This document shows positions 1 to 10,200 of a DNA stretch of 64,000 nt, in pieces. The stretch is from contig NZ_JAINWI010000013.1 of assembly GCF_021021435.1 (NCBI RefSeq), positions 186,001-250,000 of the forward strand. Reading direction: 5' to 3'. The DNA comes from Seohaeicola saemankumensis (GTDB taxonomy: Bacteria; Pseudomonadota; Alphaproteobacteria; Rhodobacterales; Rhodobacteraceae). The notes under the pieces were generated by a model. That model searched no databases. It had not been told where the DNA came from and worked only from the letters and a program-made list of their open reading frames with translations. The first letter of the stretch is position 1. Each line of letters opens with the position of its first letter. The position numbers and the translations under genes are program-made.

Positions 1-115
1 CGTCAGGGTTCAGCCAGACCACGTCGCCCCCGCCCCAAGCATTCCGAAGCGATTCCAGCAAACTGCCTTCAAGATTGCGCGCTTGGGGATTGGCAAGAAT
101 GGTGGCGATGAACAT
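1..115 (-). CDS. serB: Phosphoserine phosphatase SerB, N-terminal fragment (runs off the window)
   Basis: The first 115 bases, read on the minus strand, encode an uninterrupted 38-codon start: MFIATILANPQARNLEGSLL, then a stretch ending GGGDVVWLNPD. This matches the N-terminus I recall for rhodobacterial SerB, which removes phosphate from O-phosphoserine in the last step of serine synthesis. The catalytic HAD domain lies outside the window, so the call rests on the N-terminal extension and on context: the gene is divergent from serC and serA, the two preceding enzymes of the same pathway. The start codon is at 113-115. Confidence 0.72.
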   Translation of the reverse strand, partial: MFIATILANPQARNLEGSLLESLRNAWGGGDVVWLNPD

Positions 116-189
116 GGGGCAAGTTTCCGATCGTGGATGGTGATGTCGCAAATTGCGTCAGATGCGGCGCTATAGCCTCATTTTCTCCG

Positions 190-273
190 TTGTGAAAGCC
201 GCTGAACCCTTCTATCTGCAGCGGTGGGACACCCCTCCCCAACGGGGGGCGCTTATCTGGAAGGATAGCATCA
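190..273 (+). promoter_or_regulatory. Structured 5' leader of serC (candidate serC RNA motif)
   Basis: Three hairpins lie between the divergent serB and serC starts. Stem CCGCTG (199-204) pairs with CAGCGG (219-224). CTCCCC (235-240) pairs with GGGGGG (244-249) across a three-base loop, with one G-U pair. TATC (254-257) pairs with GATA (264-267). The Shine-Dalgarno GGAAGG (259-264), nine bases before the serC ATG, falls in the loop and 3' edge of the last hairpin, so folding could hide it. A conserved RNA called the serC motif is known upstream of serC in Rhodobacterales. I infer this is a member; a covariance-model match was not tested. Confidence 0.5.
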
Positions 274-1428
274 ATGACGACGACGAAACCGGCATCGCGG
301 CCGGAAAATCCGCGGTTTTCCTCTGGCCCATGCGCCAAAATCCCCACATTCTCGCTTGATTTGCTGGCAGATGCGCCTTTGGGCCGCAGTCACCGTGCAG
401 GCGTTGGCAAGGCCAAGCTGAAAGCCGCCATTGACGGCACGCGCGAGATTCTGGGTGTGCCCGCCGATTACCGTATCGGAATTGTGCCCGCCTCGGATAC
501 CGGGGCATACGAGATGGCGATGTGGACCATGCTGGGCGAGCGCCCTGCCGAGATGGTTGCGTGGGAAAGCTTTGGTGCAGGCTGGGTGACCGATGCGGTC
601 AAGCAACTTAAGATCGAAGCAACCGTGCACGAGGCGCCTTATGGCCAGATCGTGGATATGGCTGCGCTCAATTTTGATCACGACGTTTGCTTTACGTGGA
701 ACGGCACGACTTCGGGCGTGCGTATGCCCAATGGCGACGCCATCCCGTCCGACCGCAAGGGCCTGACGCTTTGCGATGCGACCTCTGCCGCTTTCGCGCA
801 GGATCTGCCCTGGGACAAACTGGATGTGACCACTTTCAGTTGGCAGAAGGTGCTTGGCGGCGAGGCGGCACATGGCATCCTGATCCTGTCGCCCCGCGCT
901 GTCGAACGGCTGGAAAGCTACACGCCAGCATGGCCGCTGCCCAAGATTTTCCGTCTGACCTCGAAGGGCAAGCTGATCGAGGGGATTTTTGTCGGCGAGA
1001 CGATCAATACCCCGTCGATGCTGGCGGTCGAGGATTATCTAGTGGCGCTTGATTGGGCAAAATCCGTGGGCGGCCTCAAGGGGTTGATGGCACGAGCCGA
1101 TGCCAACGCCGGCGCGATCTGGGATTTCTGCGAAACCCGTTCGTGGATTGCCAATCTGGCGGATAATCCGGCGACACGGTCCAATACCTCGGTTTGCGTC
1201 AAGTTCACCGATGACCGCATCGCTGACGGTGCGGCCTTCGCGAAGGCTGTTGCGAAGCGCCTTGAAGCCGAAGGTGTGGCGCTGGATGTCGGTGCCTATC
1301 GTGACGCGCCCGCCGGTCTGCGGATCTGGTGCGGTGGCACGGTCGAGACAGCGGATATCAAGGCGCTGCTGCCTTGGCTCGAATGGGCTTTCGAGACGGA
1401 AATCGCGGCCCAGTCAGTGGCTGCCTAA
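274..1428 (+). CDS. serC: Phosphoserine aminotransferase
   Basis: This 384-residue PLP enzyme transfers the amino group of glutamate to 3-phosphohydroxypyruvate, giving phosphoserine. It is the longer alphaproteobacterial SerC form (about 380-390 residues) rather than the 360-residue E. coli type. The signature [14 protein letters not shown] places the PLP lysine at K192, and the substrate-side segment [16 protein letters not shown] is typical of this subgroup. The ATG has GGAAGG nine bases upstream. It is followed 73 bases later by serA, so the two probably form one transcript headed by the structured leader, with serB divergent. The enzyme is cytosolic. Confidence 0.95.
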   Translation: MTTTKPASRPENPRFSSGPCAKIPTFSLDLLADAPLGRSHRAGVGKAKLKAAIDGTREILGVPADYRIGIVPASDTGAYEMAMWTMLGERPAEMVAWESFGAGWVTDAVKQLKIEATVHEAPYGQIVDMAALNFDHDVCFTWNGTTSGVRMPNGDAIPSDRKGLTLCDATSAAFAQDLPWDKLDVTTFSWQKVLGGEAAHGILILSPRAVERLESYTPAWPLPKIFRLTSKGKLIEGIFVGETINTPSMLAVEDYLVALDWAKSVGGLKGLMARADANAGAIWDFCETRSWIANLADNPATRSNTSVCVKFTDDRIADGAAFAKAVAKRLEAEGVALDVGAYRDAPAGLRIWCGGTVETADIKALLPWLEWAFETEIAAQSVAA

Positions 1429-1501
1429 CCTGCATTCCATTTCGGGTGCGCGCCAAAGCTGTGCGCGCCCGCTTCCCCCTTATTCATAAAGGACCACTGA
1501 T

Positions 1502-3097
1502 ATGGCTCCCAAAGTTCTCATCTCCGACGAATTGTCCGATGCCGCCGTGCAGATCTTCCGCGACCGCGGGATCGACGTCGATTTCCAGCCCAAACTGGGC
1601 AAGGACAAAGAAAAGCTGCTGGAAATCATCGGCAATTACGATGGTCTGGCGATCCGCTCCGCTACCAAAGTCACCGACAAGGTGTTTGAGGCGGCAACCC
1701 ATCTCAAGGTCGTGGGCCGCGCCGGTATCGGTGTTGACAACGTGGACCGCGAAGCGGCCAGCAAGAAAGGCGTGATCGTGATGAACACGCCCTTCGGCAA
1801 CATGATCACGACTGCCGAACATGCGATTGCGATGATGTTCGCCGTCGCGCGCCAGATCCCCGAGGCCTCGGCTTCGACCCATGCGGGTAAATGGGAAAAG
1901 TCGAAATTCATGGGGGTCGAACTGACTGGCAAGACCCTTGGCGTGATCGGCGCGGGCAATATCGGCGGTATCGTTTGCGACCGTGCACGCGGGCTGCATA
2001 TGAAAGTGATTGCCTATGATCCCTATCTGTCCGATGAGAAAGCCGCCAAAATGCATGTCGAGAAGGTCGAGCTTGAGGATATTCTCAAGCGCGCGGATTT
2101 CATCACGCTGCATGTGCCGCTGACCGACAGCACCCGCAACATCCTCAGCCGCGAAAACCTACAGAAAACCAAGAAAGGGGTCCGCATCATCAACTGCGCG
2201 CGCGGTGGTCTGGTGGATGAACAAGCTTTGGCCGATCTGCTGACATCCGGCCATGTCGCAGGCGCAGCTTTCGACGTCTTCGCCGAGGAACCCGCAACCG
2301 AGAACCCGCTTTTCGGTCTGCCCAACGTTGTCTGCACGCCGCATCTGGGTGCTGCCACCACCGAAGCGCAGGAAAATGTCGCGCTACAGGTGGCTGAACA
2401 GATGGCCGATTACCTGCTGACAGGGGCCGTCACCAATGCGCTGAACATGCCTTCGGTCACCGCCGAAGAAGCCAAAGTGATGGCGCCATGGGTCAAGCTG
2501 TCGGGGCATCTGGGCAGCTTCATCGGCCAGATGACGGAAGAACCGATCAAGGCGATCAATATCCTCTATGATGGTGTCGTGTCGGACATGAACCTTGCCG
2601 CGCTGAACTCGGCCGTTGTGGCCGGGATCATGAAGCGGGTGAACCCCGATGTGAACATGGTGAGCGCGCCGGTCATCGCCAAAGAGCGCGGCATCAAGAT
2701 ATCGACCACAAATCAGGATAAATCCGGTGCCTTTGACGGGTATATCAAGGTGACAGTGGTGACCGAAAAGCGAGAGCGTTCCATCGCCGGTACGGTGTTC
2801 AGCGATGGCAAGCCGCGGTTCATCCAGATCAAAGGCATCAATATCGACGCCGAAGTGGGGGCACACATGCTCTATACCACAAACGAGGATGTGCCGGGCA
2901 TCATCGGCAAGCTGGGTATGACCATGGGCGAGGCGGGTGTAAACATCGCCAACTTCACGCTGGGCCGTTCCGCTGCCGGAGGCGAGGCGATTGCGATCCT
3001 CTATGTCGACGAGGCTGTGAACGACACTGTCATCAAGCAGCTAGAGGATACCGGCATGTTCCAGCAGGTCAAACCGCTGGCTTTCGAGGTCAACTGA
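1502..3097 (+). CDS. serA: D-3-phosphoglycerate dehydrogenase
   Basis: The product oxidises 3-phosphoglycerate to 3-phosphohydroxypyruvate, committing carbon to serine. At 531 residues it is the long type: a split substrate domain, a Rossmann NAD domain with GAGNIG at 150-155, catalytic R234 (INCARGG) and H281 (CTPHLGAAT), then an intervening domain and a C-terminal ACT regulatory domain starting near MLYTTNEDVPGIIGKLG. The ACT domain suggests feedback control by serine, although not every long SerA is serine-inhibited. AAAGGA lies 9 bases before the ATG. The gene ends 27 bases before a strong intrinsic terminator, closing the serC-serA unit. Confidence 0.96.
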   Translation: MAPKVLISDELSDAAVQIFRDRGIDVDFQPKLGKDKEKLLEIIGNYDGLAIRSATKVTDKVFEAATHLKVVGRAGIGVDNVDREAASKKGVIVMNTPFGNMITTAEHAIAMMFAVARQIPEASASTHAGKWEKSKFMGVELTGKTLGVIGAGNIGGIVCDRARGLHMKVIAYDPYLSDEKAAKMHVEKVELEDILKRADFITLHVPLTDSTRNILSRENLQKTKKGVRIINCARGGLVDEQALADLLTSGHVAGAAFDVFAEEPATENPLFGLPNVVCTPHLGAATTEAQENVALQVAEQMADYLLTGAVTNALNMPSVTAEEAKVMAPWVKLSGHLGSFIGQMTEEPIKAINILYDGVVSDMNLAALNSAVVAGIMKRVNPDVNMVSAPVIAKERGIKISTTNQDKSGAFDGYIKVTVVTEKRERSIAGTVFSDGKPRFIQIKGINIDAEVGAHMLYTTNEDVPGIIGKLGMTMGEAGVNIANFTLGRSAAGGEAIAILYVDEAVNDTVIKQLEDTGMFQQVKPLAFEVN

Positions 3098-3124
3098 ACC
3101 GCTTGATAATCTGATCAAGCCCGT

Positions 3125-3154
3125 AACGCCGCCTCTGTACGGGGCGGCGTTTTC
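3125..3154 (+). terminator. Rho-independent terminator of serC-serA
   Basis: A nine-base-pair perfect stem AACGCCGCC (3125-3133) / GGCGGCGTT (3143-3151) with a nine-base loop runs straight into a T-rich tail. It lies 27 bases after the serA stop codon. Confidence 0.85.
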
Positions 3155-3232
3155 CGTTTCTGGACAGCGGTCCTTTTCGACCGTTGTGATCTGCGCTATC
3201 CCGTTCATGCAAACACCGGAAAGGCTGATTTC

Positions 3233-3961
3233 ATGAACCAACCGCTTTACGTGATCGGCGACATCCACGGGCAGATGGCGATGCTGGACGTCGCGCTGGA
3301 CAGGATCGCAGCGGATGGCGGGGCGGATGCGCCGATGATCAGTCTGGGTGATCTGGTTGACCGCGGACCCGATAGCCGCGCCGTGATCGACACATTGCTG
3401 ACGGGGCAAGCCGAGGGACTTGACTGGACCGTGCTGAAAGGCAATCACGACCGGATGTTCCAGAACTTTATCGAGGATGCGCGCCTGCATGATGCGCGGG
3501 TGCTGTCGGGAGTTGACTGGCTGAACCCGCGACTGGGCGGTGTTGCGACACTGGCCTCCTACGGTATAGACGGTGCAGAAAAATACATTCCGGAAGACTT
3601 GGCGACGGCAACCCGTCAGGCGGTGCCCGCCACCCATCTGGAATTCCTGCAAGCGATGCCGCTCTATCATCAGGTAGGCAATCTTCTGTTCGTCCATGCG
3701 GGTATCACCCCCGGTGTTCCGCTGGACAGGCAGACCGAGGATGACCTGCTCTGGATACGCGCGCCTTTTCTTGACCATACGGAGCCGCATCCATGGCTGG
3801 TTGTGCACGGTCACACTGCTTTGCAGGCACCCGCCCACTATGGCAACCGGATCAATCTGGATAGCGGGGCGGGCTATGACCGGCCCCTGACCGTGGCGGT
3901 TTTCGAGCAAGACAAAGTCTGGACTCTTGGGCCTGACGGACGCAAACCACTGCTGCCCTGA
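3233..3961 (+). CDS. Calcineurin-like metallophosphoesterase (PPP-type protein phosphatase family)
   Basis: This 242-residue cytosolic protein carries the full PPP/metallophosphoesterase metal-binding series: GDIHG near residue 8, GDLVDRGPDS near 43, GNHDRM near 73, an isolated histidine in LLFVHAGI and a C-terminal HGHT. These bind two divalent metals and hydrolyse phosphoesters. The family includes bacterial serine/threonine phosphatases (PrpA/PrpB) and ApaH; which substrate applies cannot be told from motifs. It stands alone between the serA terminator and the thiolase gene. Confidence 0.85.
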   Translation: MNQPLYVIGDIHGQMAMLDVALDRIAADGGADAPMISLGDLVDRGPDSRAVIDTLLTGQAEGLDWTVLKGNHDRMFQNFIEDARLHDARVLSGVDWLNPRLGGVATLASYGIDGAEKYIPEDLATATRQAVPATHLEFLQAMPLYHQVGNLLFVHAGITPGVPLDRQTEDDLLWIRAPFLDHTEPHPWLVVHGHTALQAPAHYGNRINLDSGAGYDRPLTVAVFEQDKVWTLGPDGRKPLLP

Positions 3962-4070
3962 GGCTTGATATCAGCTGGTGACGATGCGTCACGACTGAGC
4001 TTGCCGTTGACTTTGAGGCCGATGGCACTGACAAAAACGCGATGGTTACCCCAATGAGACGAGGACACAT

Positions 4071-5246
4071 ATGACCGATATCGTTATTCTGGACGGCGCA
4101 CGCACGGCAATAGGCACCTTCGGCGGTGCGCTTGCGGGCATTCCCCCTACACAACTGGGCGCGGTTGTCGCGCGCGAAGCCTTGGCCCGTTCCGGCGTCG
4201 AGGGCGGTCAGATTGGGCATGTTGTCTTTGGCAACGTTATCAACACAGAACCCAAGGACATGTACCTGTCCCGAGTGGCTGCCATGCAGGCCGGTATTCC
4301 CGAGACCGTCCCCGCCATGAATGTGAACCGGCTTTGCGGGTCCGGCGCGCAGGCGGTTGTGTCGGTGATCCAGTCGCTGATGCTGGGGGATGCACAGTTC
4401 GGTCTGGCAGGTGGTGCCGAAAGCATGAGCCGTGCACCCTATCTCGTGCCGGATCAGCGCTGGGGCGCGAAAATGGGTGATATCCGCACGCTGGACATGC
4501 TGCTTGGCACGCTGAACTGTCCCTTCGGATCGGGTCATATGGGTGTCACGGCGGAAAATGTTGCTGGCGAGCATGACATCACACGTGCCGATCAGGACGG
4601 TTTTGCGATGGAAAGCCAGATCCGCGCAGCGCGGGCGATTGCCGAGGGGCGTTTCAAGGATCAGATCGTGCCTGTCGAGGTGACGGTCAAGCGGCAGGCT
4701 GTGGCTTTTGACACGGACGAACATCCCAAGACGACAAGCCTCGAGGCGCTGGCAGGCTTGAAACCTGTGTTCAAGAAAGACGGCTCGGTCACGGCTGGTA
4801 ACGCGTCGGGCATCAATGACGGAGCCGCTGCGATGGTTCTGGCGCGGGCCGAGGCTGCGGAGAAAGCGGGGCTTAAACCCCGTGCCCGTGTGCTGGGCTA
4901 TGCCCATGCCGGTGTCCGCCCTGAAGTGATGGGCATCGGCCCTGTGCCTGCGGTCGAGTCTTTGTTGGCTCGGACTGGCCTGAAGGCCGGTGATTTCGAT
5001 GTTGTCGAAAGCAACGAGGCTTTTGCGGCGCAGGCTGTCGCTGTGAACCGTGGTCTGGGTCTGGACCCTGCGATTGTGAACCCGAACGGTGGCGCGATCG
5101 CGCTGGGCCATCCGGTTGGCGCAACAGGGGCTATTCTGGTGATCAAGGCGCTGGCCGAGTTGGAACGGATCGGTGGAAAGCGCGCGTTGATCACCATGTG
5201 CATCGGTGGCGGGCAGGGTATCGCGCTGGCGATCGAACGTATCTGA
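4071..5246 (+). CDS. bktB: Acetyl-CoA C-acyltransferase (BktB-like beta-ketothiolase)
   Basis: This 391-residue thiolase cleaves or forms 3-ketoacyl-CoA. The acylated cysteine is C89 (NVNRLCGSG), with H347 (GGAIALGHPVG) and C377 (MCIGGG) completing the active site. The N-terminal third resembles Cupriavidus BktB closely (RTAIGTFGG, VVFGNVI..EP.DMY), so a thiolase with wider chain-length range than PhaA is likely, but specificity is inference. No phaB lies beside it. A 15-base palindrome, GTGACG-ATG-CGTCAC (3978-3992), sits about 80 bases upstream and could be an operator. The stop codon abuts that of the convergent pbpC gene with no spacer. It could supply the thiolase step missing from the pimFCD-like operon at 44-48 kb. 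Confidence 0.87.
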   Translation: MTDIVILDGARTAIGTFGGALAGIPPTQLGAVVAREALARSGVEGGQIGHVVFGNVINTEPKDMYLSRVAAMQAGIPETVPAMNVNRLCGSGAQAVVSVIQSLMLGDAQFGLAGGAESMSRAPYLVPDQRWGAKMGDIRTLDMLLGTLNCPFGSGHMGVTAENVAGEHDITRADQDGFAMESQIRAARAIAEGRFKDQIVPVEVTVKRQAVAFDTDEHPKTTSLEALAGLKPVFKKDGSVTAGNASGINDGAAAMVLARAEAAEKAGLKPRARVLGYAHAGVRPEVMGIGPVPAVESLLARTGLKAGDFDVVESNEAFAAQAVAVNRGLGLDPAIVNPNGGAIALGHPVGATGAILVIKALAELERIGGKRALITMCIGGGQGIALAIERI

Positions 5247-7277
5247 TCACTCCAGCACAATACGCACACGATCGGCGCGGCCAGCCGCGTCGATCACCGA
5301 GAGGGTCACATGTCCCGTGCCCAAACCGGTCAGCGCGACTTCGCGACGATGTGTTCCAACGACCAGCGGCGCGCCATCTGCCAGCCATGTGAAGGGGGCT
5401 ACCCCGTCCCGCAGCTTCACCGTCAACGCCTGACCATGCAGCGGCAATGTGGCCCCGTCCGGCGGAAAAGCCAGTTTCGGGGCATCGGCTTGCGCCGCGC
5501 TGCGTGCACCGAATCTTTGCAGTGGCAACGGCAGGCTCGCATTGGGCAGGATCAGTGTTTCAGGTGGCGGCGGTGGCAGGGGCGTGGCGCGCGCTTTCAG
5601 CCGCTGGAAGGCTTGGAACAAGACGGGCGCTGCCAGATCGCCGCCGAAGGCGCCGGGTACCGGCGTGCCGTCAGGACGACCGATCCACACACCGATGACA
5701 TGCGCCCCGTCAAAGCCCAAGGCCCACGTATCGCGGTGCCCGTAGGAGGTGCCGGTCTTGTAGGCCAGCCGCATCCGCGTGGCACCTGCCGGTGGCGCGA
5801 TACCTGTCAGGATATGCGCGACCTGCCATGCGGCAGCACGGCTGGTAATGCGGGGTTGCTTTGCGTCATTATCGGGCGTGCTCCAGTGCAACGGCACTGC
5901 TTGGCCGCCATTCGCCAGCCCTGCATAGAGCTGCACCAGCCCCTCAAGACTGACACCCACACCACCCAAGGCGACCGCTAGTCCCGGCTGGCCACCGGTT
6001 AGTGCGGTCGTGACACCGGCGCGGGACAATCCGGCCATCAGATTGGCGGGGCCAAGCATTTCGGTCAGGCGGATGACAGGGATGTTCAGCGAGAGTCGCA
6101 ACGCCTCTGACACGCGGATATCACCCCTGAACTGGCCGTCGAAATTCTGCGGTGCGTAGCTGTCAAAGGCGACGGGCCTGTCTTCAATCACCGTTTCGGG
6201 ATGGGCCAGTCCACGGTCAAAGGCCAGTGCATAGACCAAGGGTTTCAGCGTCGATCCCGGAGAGCGCATGGCGGTGGTCATGTCGACATGGCCCTGTCGT
6301 GCATCCTCGGCCAGCCCCGCCGATCCGACCGAGGTGAGAACCTCGCCCGTGCGATGATCCGCGACAAGGATTGCGATGGACAGACGCTCGCCCATGCCGC
6401 GTAGGGCATCTGTGGCAAGGGATTCCAGCTTGCGCTGGAGGGTCGCATCCAGCGTTAGATCGTGGCGCAGCTTGTCAGGAAAGCTGTTGCGCGCGCGATC
6501 TGCCAGGTGTGGCGCAAGGGCCGGAAAAGCGATGCGCCGGTGTGGGACGGGTTCGCTTGTCGCCGCTTGCGCGGCCTCGTCGCTGATCACGCCATGTCGC
6601 GCCACCCGGGCAAGCACGCGGTCGCGGGCAATGCGCGCAGCATCCTGCGCACGATCTGGTCTGCGCGCCTCAGGCGATTGCGGCAACGCCACCAGCAAGG
6701 CGGCTTGCGCGGGTGTCAGACGGATGGGCTCCTTGCCGAACCACATCAGACTGGCGGCACGCAGTCCTTCGATATTGCCACCGTAAGGTGCCAGGATCAG
6801 ATAAAGGTCAAGGATCTGTTCTTTGGTGAGTCGCCGCTCCAGGGCCAGCGCTACCCTGATCTGGCGCAGTTTCCCCGCCCATTGGCCGGTGCCCGACTCT
6901 TCCAGAAGGCGGGCAACCTGCATTGTCAGGGTCGATCCGCCTGACACGATCTGCCCTGTTTTGACTGCTTGAAGCGTGGCGCGGGTCAAGGCCAGCGGGT
7001 CAACGCCGGAATGGCGCAGAAAGCGCTTGTCCTCATAGGCCAGCAGCATGTCGATGAATCGCTTATCAACCTGATCGGGATGCAGCGCCAAGCGCCAGCG
7101 CCCGTCCGCAACGGTATAGGCACGCAATAGATCGCCATGCCTGTCGCGCATCTCGACCGAGGTGGCGGGCAGGACAGAGGGCAGTTGCGTTCCCTCGATC
7201 CAGCGATCTGTCGCATCGCGCGCGATGGCTGCAACAAACAGGGCAGCCGCAAGAGCAAAGGGCCAGAGGCGCTTCAT
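5247..7277 (-). CDS. pbpC: Penicillin-binding protein 1C
   Basis: This 676-residue bifunctional peptidoglycan synthase is anchored by one N-terminal membrane helix (residues 3-20). The glycosyltransferase catalytic glutamate is E82 (YEDKRF). The transpeptidase motifs are S342-T-L-K345, S396-L-N398 and K507-T-G. The C-terminus carries the BiPBP-C domain typical of PBP1C. The open frame extends 68 codons upstream but there overlaps the alpha-2-macroglobulin gene. The start at MKRLWPF, four bases after that gene's stop, fits the membrane anchor. The pairing downstream of an A2M gene is the known bacterial yfhM-pbpC arrangement, in which A2M is thought to trap proteases at sites of wall damage repaired by PBP1C. 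Confidence 0.93.
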   Translation of the reverse strand: MKRLWPFALAAALFVAAIARDATDRWIEGTQLPSVLPATSVEMRDRHGDLLRAYTVADGRWRLALHPDQVDKRFIDMLLAYEDKRFLRHSGVDPLALTRATLQAVKTGQIVSGGSTLTMQVARLLEESGTGQWAGKLRQIRVALALERRLTKEQILDLYLILAPYGGNIEGLRAASLMWFGKEPIRLTPAQAALLVALPQSPEARRPDRAQDAARIARDRVLARVARHGVISDEAAQAATSEPVPHRRIAFPALAPHLADRARNSFPDKLRHDLTLDATLQRKLESLATDALRGMGERLSIAILVADHRTGEVLTSVGSAGLAEDARQGHVDMTTAMRSPGSTLKPLVYALAFDRGLAHPETVIEDRPVAFDSYAPQNFDGQFRGDIRVSEALRLSLNIPVIRLTEMLGPANLMAGLSRAGVTTALTGGQPGLAVALGGVGVSLEGLVQLYAGLANGGQAVPLHWSTPDNDAKQPRITSRAAAWQVAHILTGIAPPAGATRMRLAYKTGTSYGHRDTWALGFDGAHVIGVWIGRPDGTPVPGAFGGDLAAPVLFQAFQRLKARATPLPPPPPETLILPNASLPLPLQRFGARSAAQADAPKLAFPPDGATLPLHGQALTVKLRDGVAPFTWLADGAPLVVGTHRREVALTGLGTGHVTLSVIDAAGRADRVRIVLE

Positions 7278-7281
7278 CCTG

Positions 7282-10200
7282 TCAATCCGTGACCACGACC
7301 CGACCCGAAGCGGTGTTGGCCCGATATTCGGGGCGGTACATATCCTCGACCAGTGCGGCCGGGTGATGGAACTCACCCGGTGAAATCGCGCGCACGATAT
7401 AGGCCAGTGTGAAGGGTTGATCCGATTGCCAGTCCACAGCGGCAAGAAAGCGGTCGCTGCGAAATTCCGCGTGTTCCGCATAGGCAGGGTTCAACCATTC
7501 AAGGGCTGCGATATCGCCCGCGTTCAGCAGGTTGGGGTTGTCGATCTCGAATCCGGAAGGCAGGGGATCGTTGACCATCAACCGCGCGCCGCTCCTGTCG
7601 GACGGGGAAACCGTAAGCACTACAACCATACGGGAGCCGACGGTCACCTGATCCGCAGCCACAGGCGCACCGTCCAGCGTGTAATAGCTGCGCGCGATCT
7701 GGTAGCCATAGCCGCTGGCCGTTGTCGCCCCTTCCGGCGCCCCGTAAGTGGTCAAGGTCACGTCGACCGGTGCATCAGAAACGTTGCGCAGGTTCACGGG
7801 TGCCAATGCCAATGCAGTATCGGTGCTGCGCAGAACCGGCCCGTCAAGAGGGAGGCCGTTCACCTCGAGGCCGGTCAGGTTTCCGTCACGCACCAAGGCA
7901 TGGGCGGCCAGCAGGGACCATGATGCTTCCTGTGGCGAGAAAGGCCTGTTTGCTGCAGCGATCTGCTGCGCAAGGATGGACATATCGACAGCGTTGCTGC
8001 CGGCCTCTGCTGCTAGCGCCAGAACACCGGCTGTATCGCGCAGGCTGGTGCCGAAATCGGCGCGCCAGACAGGTGTTTCCACGCCGCTTTGCGCCTCGAT
8101 CATGCCAGCGGCGCGGACAAACAGACGGTCTGCACGCGTCTGGTCGCCATATAGCGCAAGGGCCGCGCCAAGTTGTGCTGCGGCAAGCGGTGTCGCCAGC
8201 GCGTCGGCTTTCTGATCGGCATAGTAGCGCAAATCGCCCATATTCGCAGCACCTTCGCGGGCCAGCACCATCAGGGCATAGGCCAGATCCTCGCCGCCGC
8301 TGTCGAAATCAGGTGCATAGTTGATACGGTTACGCAGATTGTCGATGGCCAGCCGGAACGCAGTATCGGGCACGGTATGACCACCTGCGCGGGCGCGGGA
8401 CAGAAGGTCGGTCACATAGGCGTCGAGCCAGAAATCACCGCTGCCTGCCTGCCACAGACCAAAGCCGCCATTGCCGGATTGCCGTGTCAGGATACGGTCG
8501 ATGCTGCTGGCGATGCGGTCATTGATGCGGTCACGGTCGCCCAGACCCAGACGTTCGACCATGTCTTGCATCGACAGCAAAGGCATCGTCTGGCTGGCAA
8601 GCTGTTCCGTGCAGCCATAGGGGTAACGGTCCAGCATCGCCAGCAATGCGGGCGCGTTCAGCCGTGACAGCGGTCCGGCGCCTAGGGTGACCGAGCCGGT
8701 TCCGCTTTGAAATCCCGCAAAGCTGGCAGACGACAAATCAAGACTTTCACTTGGCGCGAGGGTCAGACGTGACGTGACCGAGGTTTCAGGATCATTGGCC
8801 CGTACCGGCAGAACGAGCGTTTTAACCAATTGCCGCCCGTCCGCTGTGGTCAGGGCCACGCGGATACTGTGATCGCCGGGTTCATCCGCGTGAATTGGAA
8901 CCATAAGCGACTGCTGCTCACCCTGTGCAAGCGTCACGCCGGATGGCACAGTGCCTTCCAACATGATGCCGTCGGCGGTGATATCCAGACCCATCCGGCC
9001 AACAGGGCCTTCGGCATGGGTCAATTCCAGCAACAGCCGGCTGCTGTCACCGGGGGCCAGAAAGCGCGGCAGGCTGGCGGCCACAACCACCGGATCGCGC
9101 ACAAGCACATCGGCCTCAGCCTGACCGACCGCATGCGGGGACCAAGCCATGGCCATCAGCCGGACTGTTCCATTGAAGCTTGGCAGATCAAAGCCGATCT
9201 GCGCCAGACCATCAGCCCCAACAGTGATGGGGCCACTGAAAAAGGCCAGCAGTTCCTCGGTTGGCGGGGGCGATTGCAGGCGCATCTGGCTGCCTGCATC
9301 GCCACCCGAACGGACCTGCCCCATCGCGCCGTCCATGCCGTCGATCAGACGGCCATAGACGTCGCGCAATTCCATTCCCAGACGACGCTGCCCGAAATAA
9401 TGGGCGGAAGGGTCAGGACTTTGAAAGCCGGTCAGGTTGAGGATACCCAGATCGACAGCCGCCAAAGTGATATGGGCTGTCTCGCCTTCCGCGATACCGT
9501 CGACCTGTACCGACAAGTCCAGCGGCCCGCGTGGATCGGCGGCTTCGGGGGCTGCAATACTAACCTGCAACTGTTTGTCCGCAGGGCCAATGGCAGCATG
9601 CGCCAGTCCGAGCGCGCGGGCAGGCATCTGGCCTGCAGCCACATCCATCGGGCGGATCACGGTCGCTGTTACATAGGCTCCCACGCCCCATTCATCGGTG
9701 ACGGTCAGGGGGATCAGGTTCTCGCCCTCGGTCACTGTCACGGTCTGCATGTCGATCAGGCGGTTTGCCATCACAGCGATACTGGCGATCCCTGCATGGC
9801 GTGGCACTATACGCAGCATTGCCGTTTCGCCGCTGCGATAGTTTGCCTTGTCCAGAGACAGTTCCAGCATATCCGGTGTTGTCGCGGTGTCGGCGGGGGC
9901 ATACCAGCCCGCATCGAAACCGATGGAAGAGGCTGCATAGGCACTATCCAGAGTCTCGACGATCAACTCGAAGCGGCCCCAATCCACGGCGGTCGCGATC
10001 TCAAGCGGCTCGGTTCCCAGAGTGGCCGCATCGGTTGCAATACGGGTGCGGTTCGTGACCGGCTCCCACTGCCAGCTGCCGTCTTGCTGATACCATTGAT
10101 AGCGCGTTTCGATCCTGTTCACGGTCCAGCGGACCCGCAGCGGGGCAGGGGCCAGATCGGGTGCAAGGCCGATCACACGGAATCTCGCTTGGCTGCCTTC

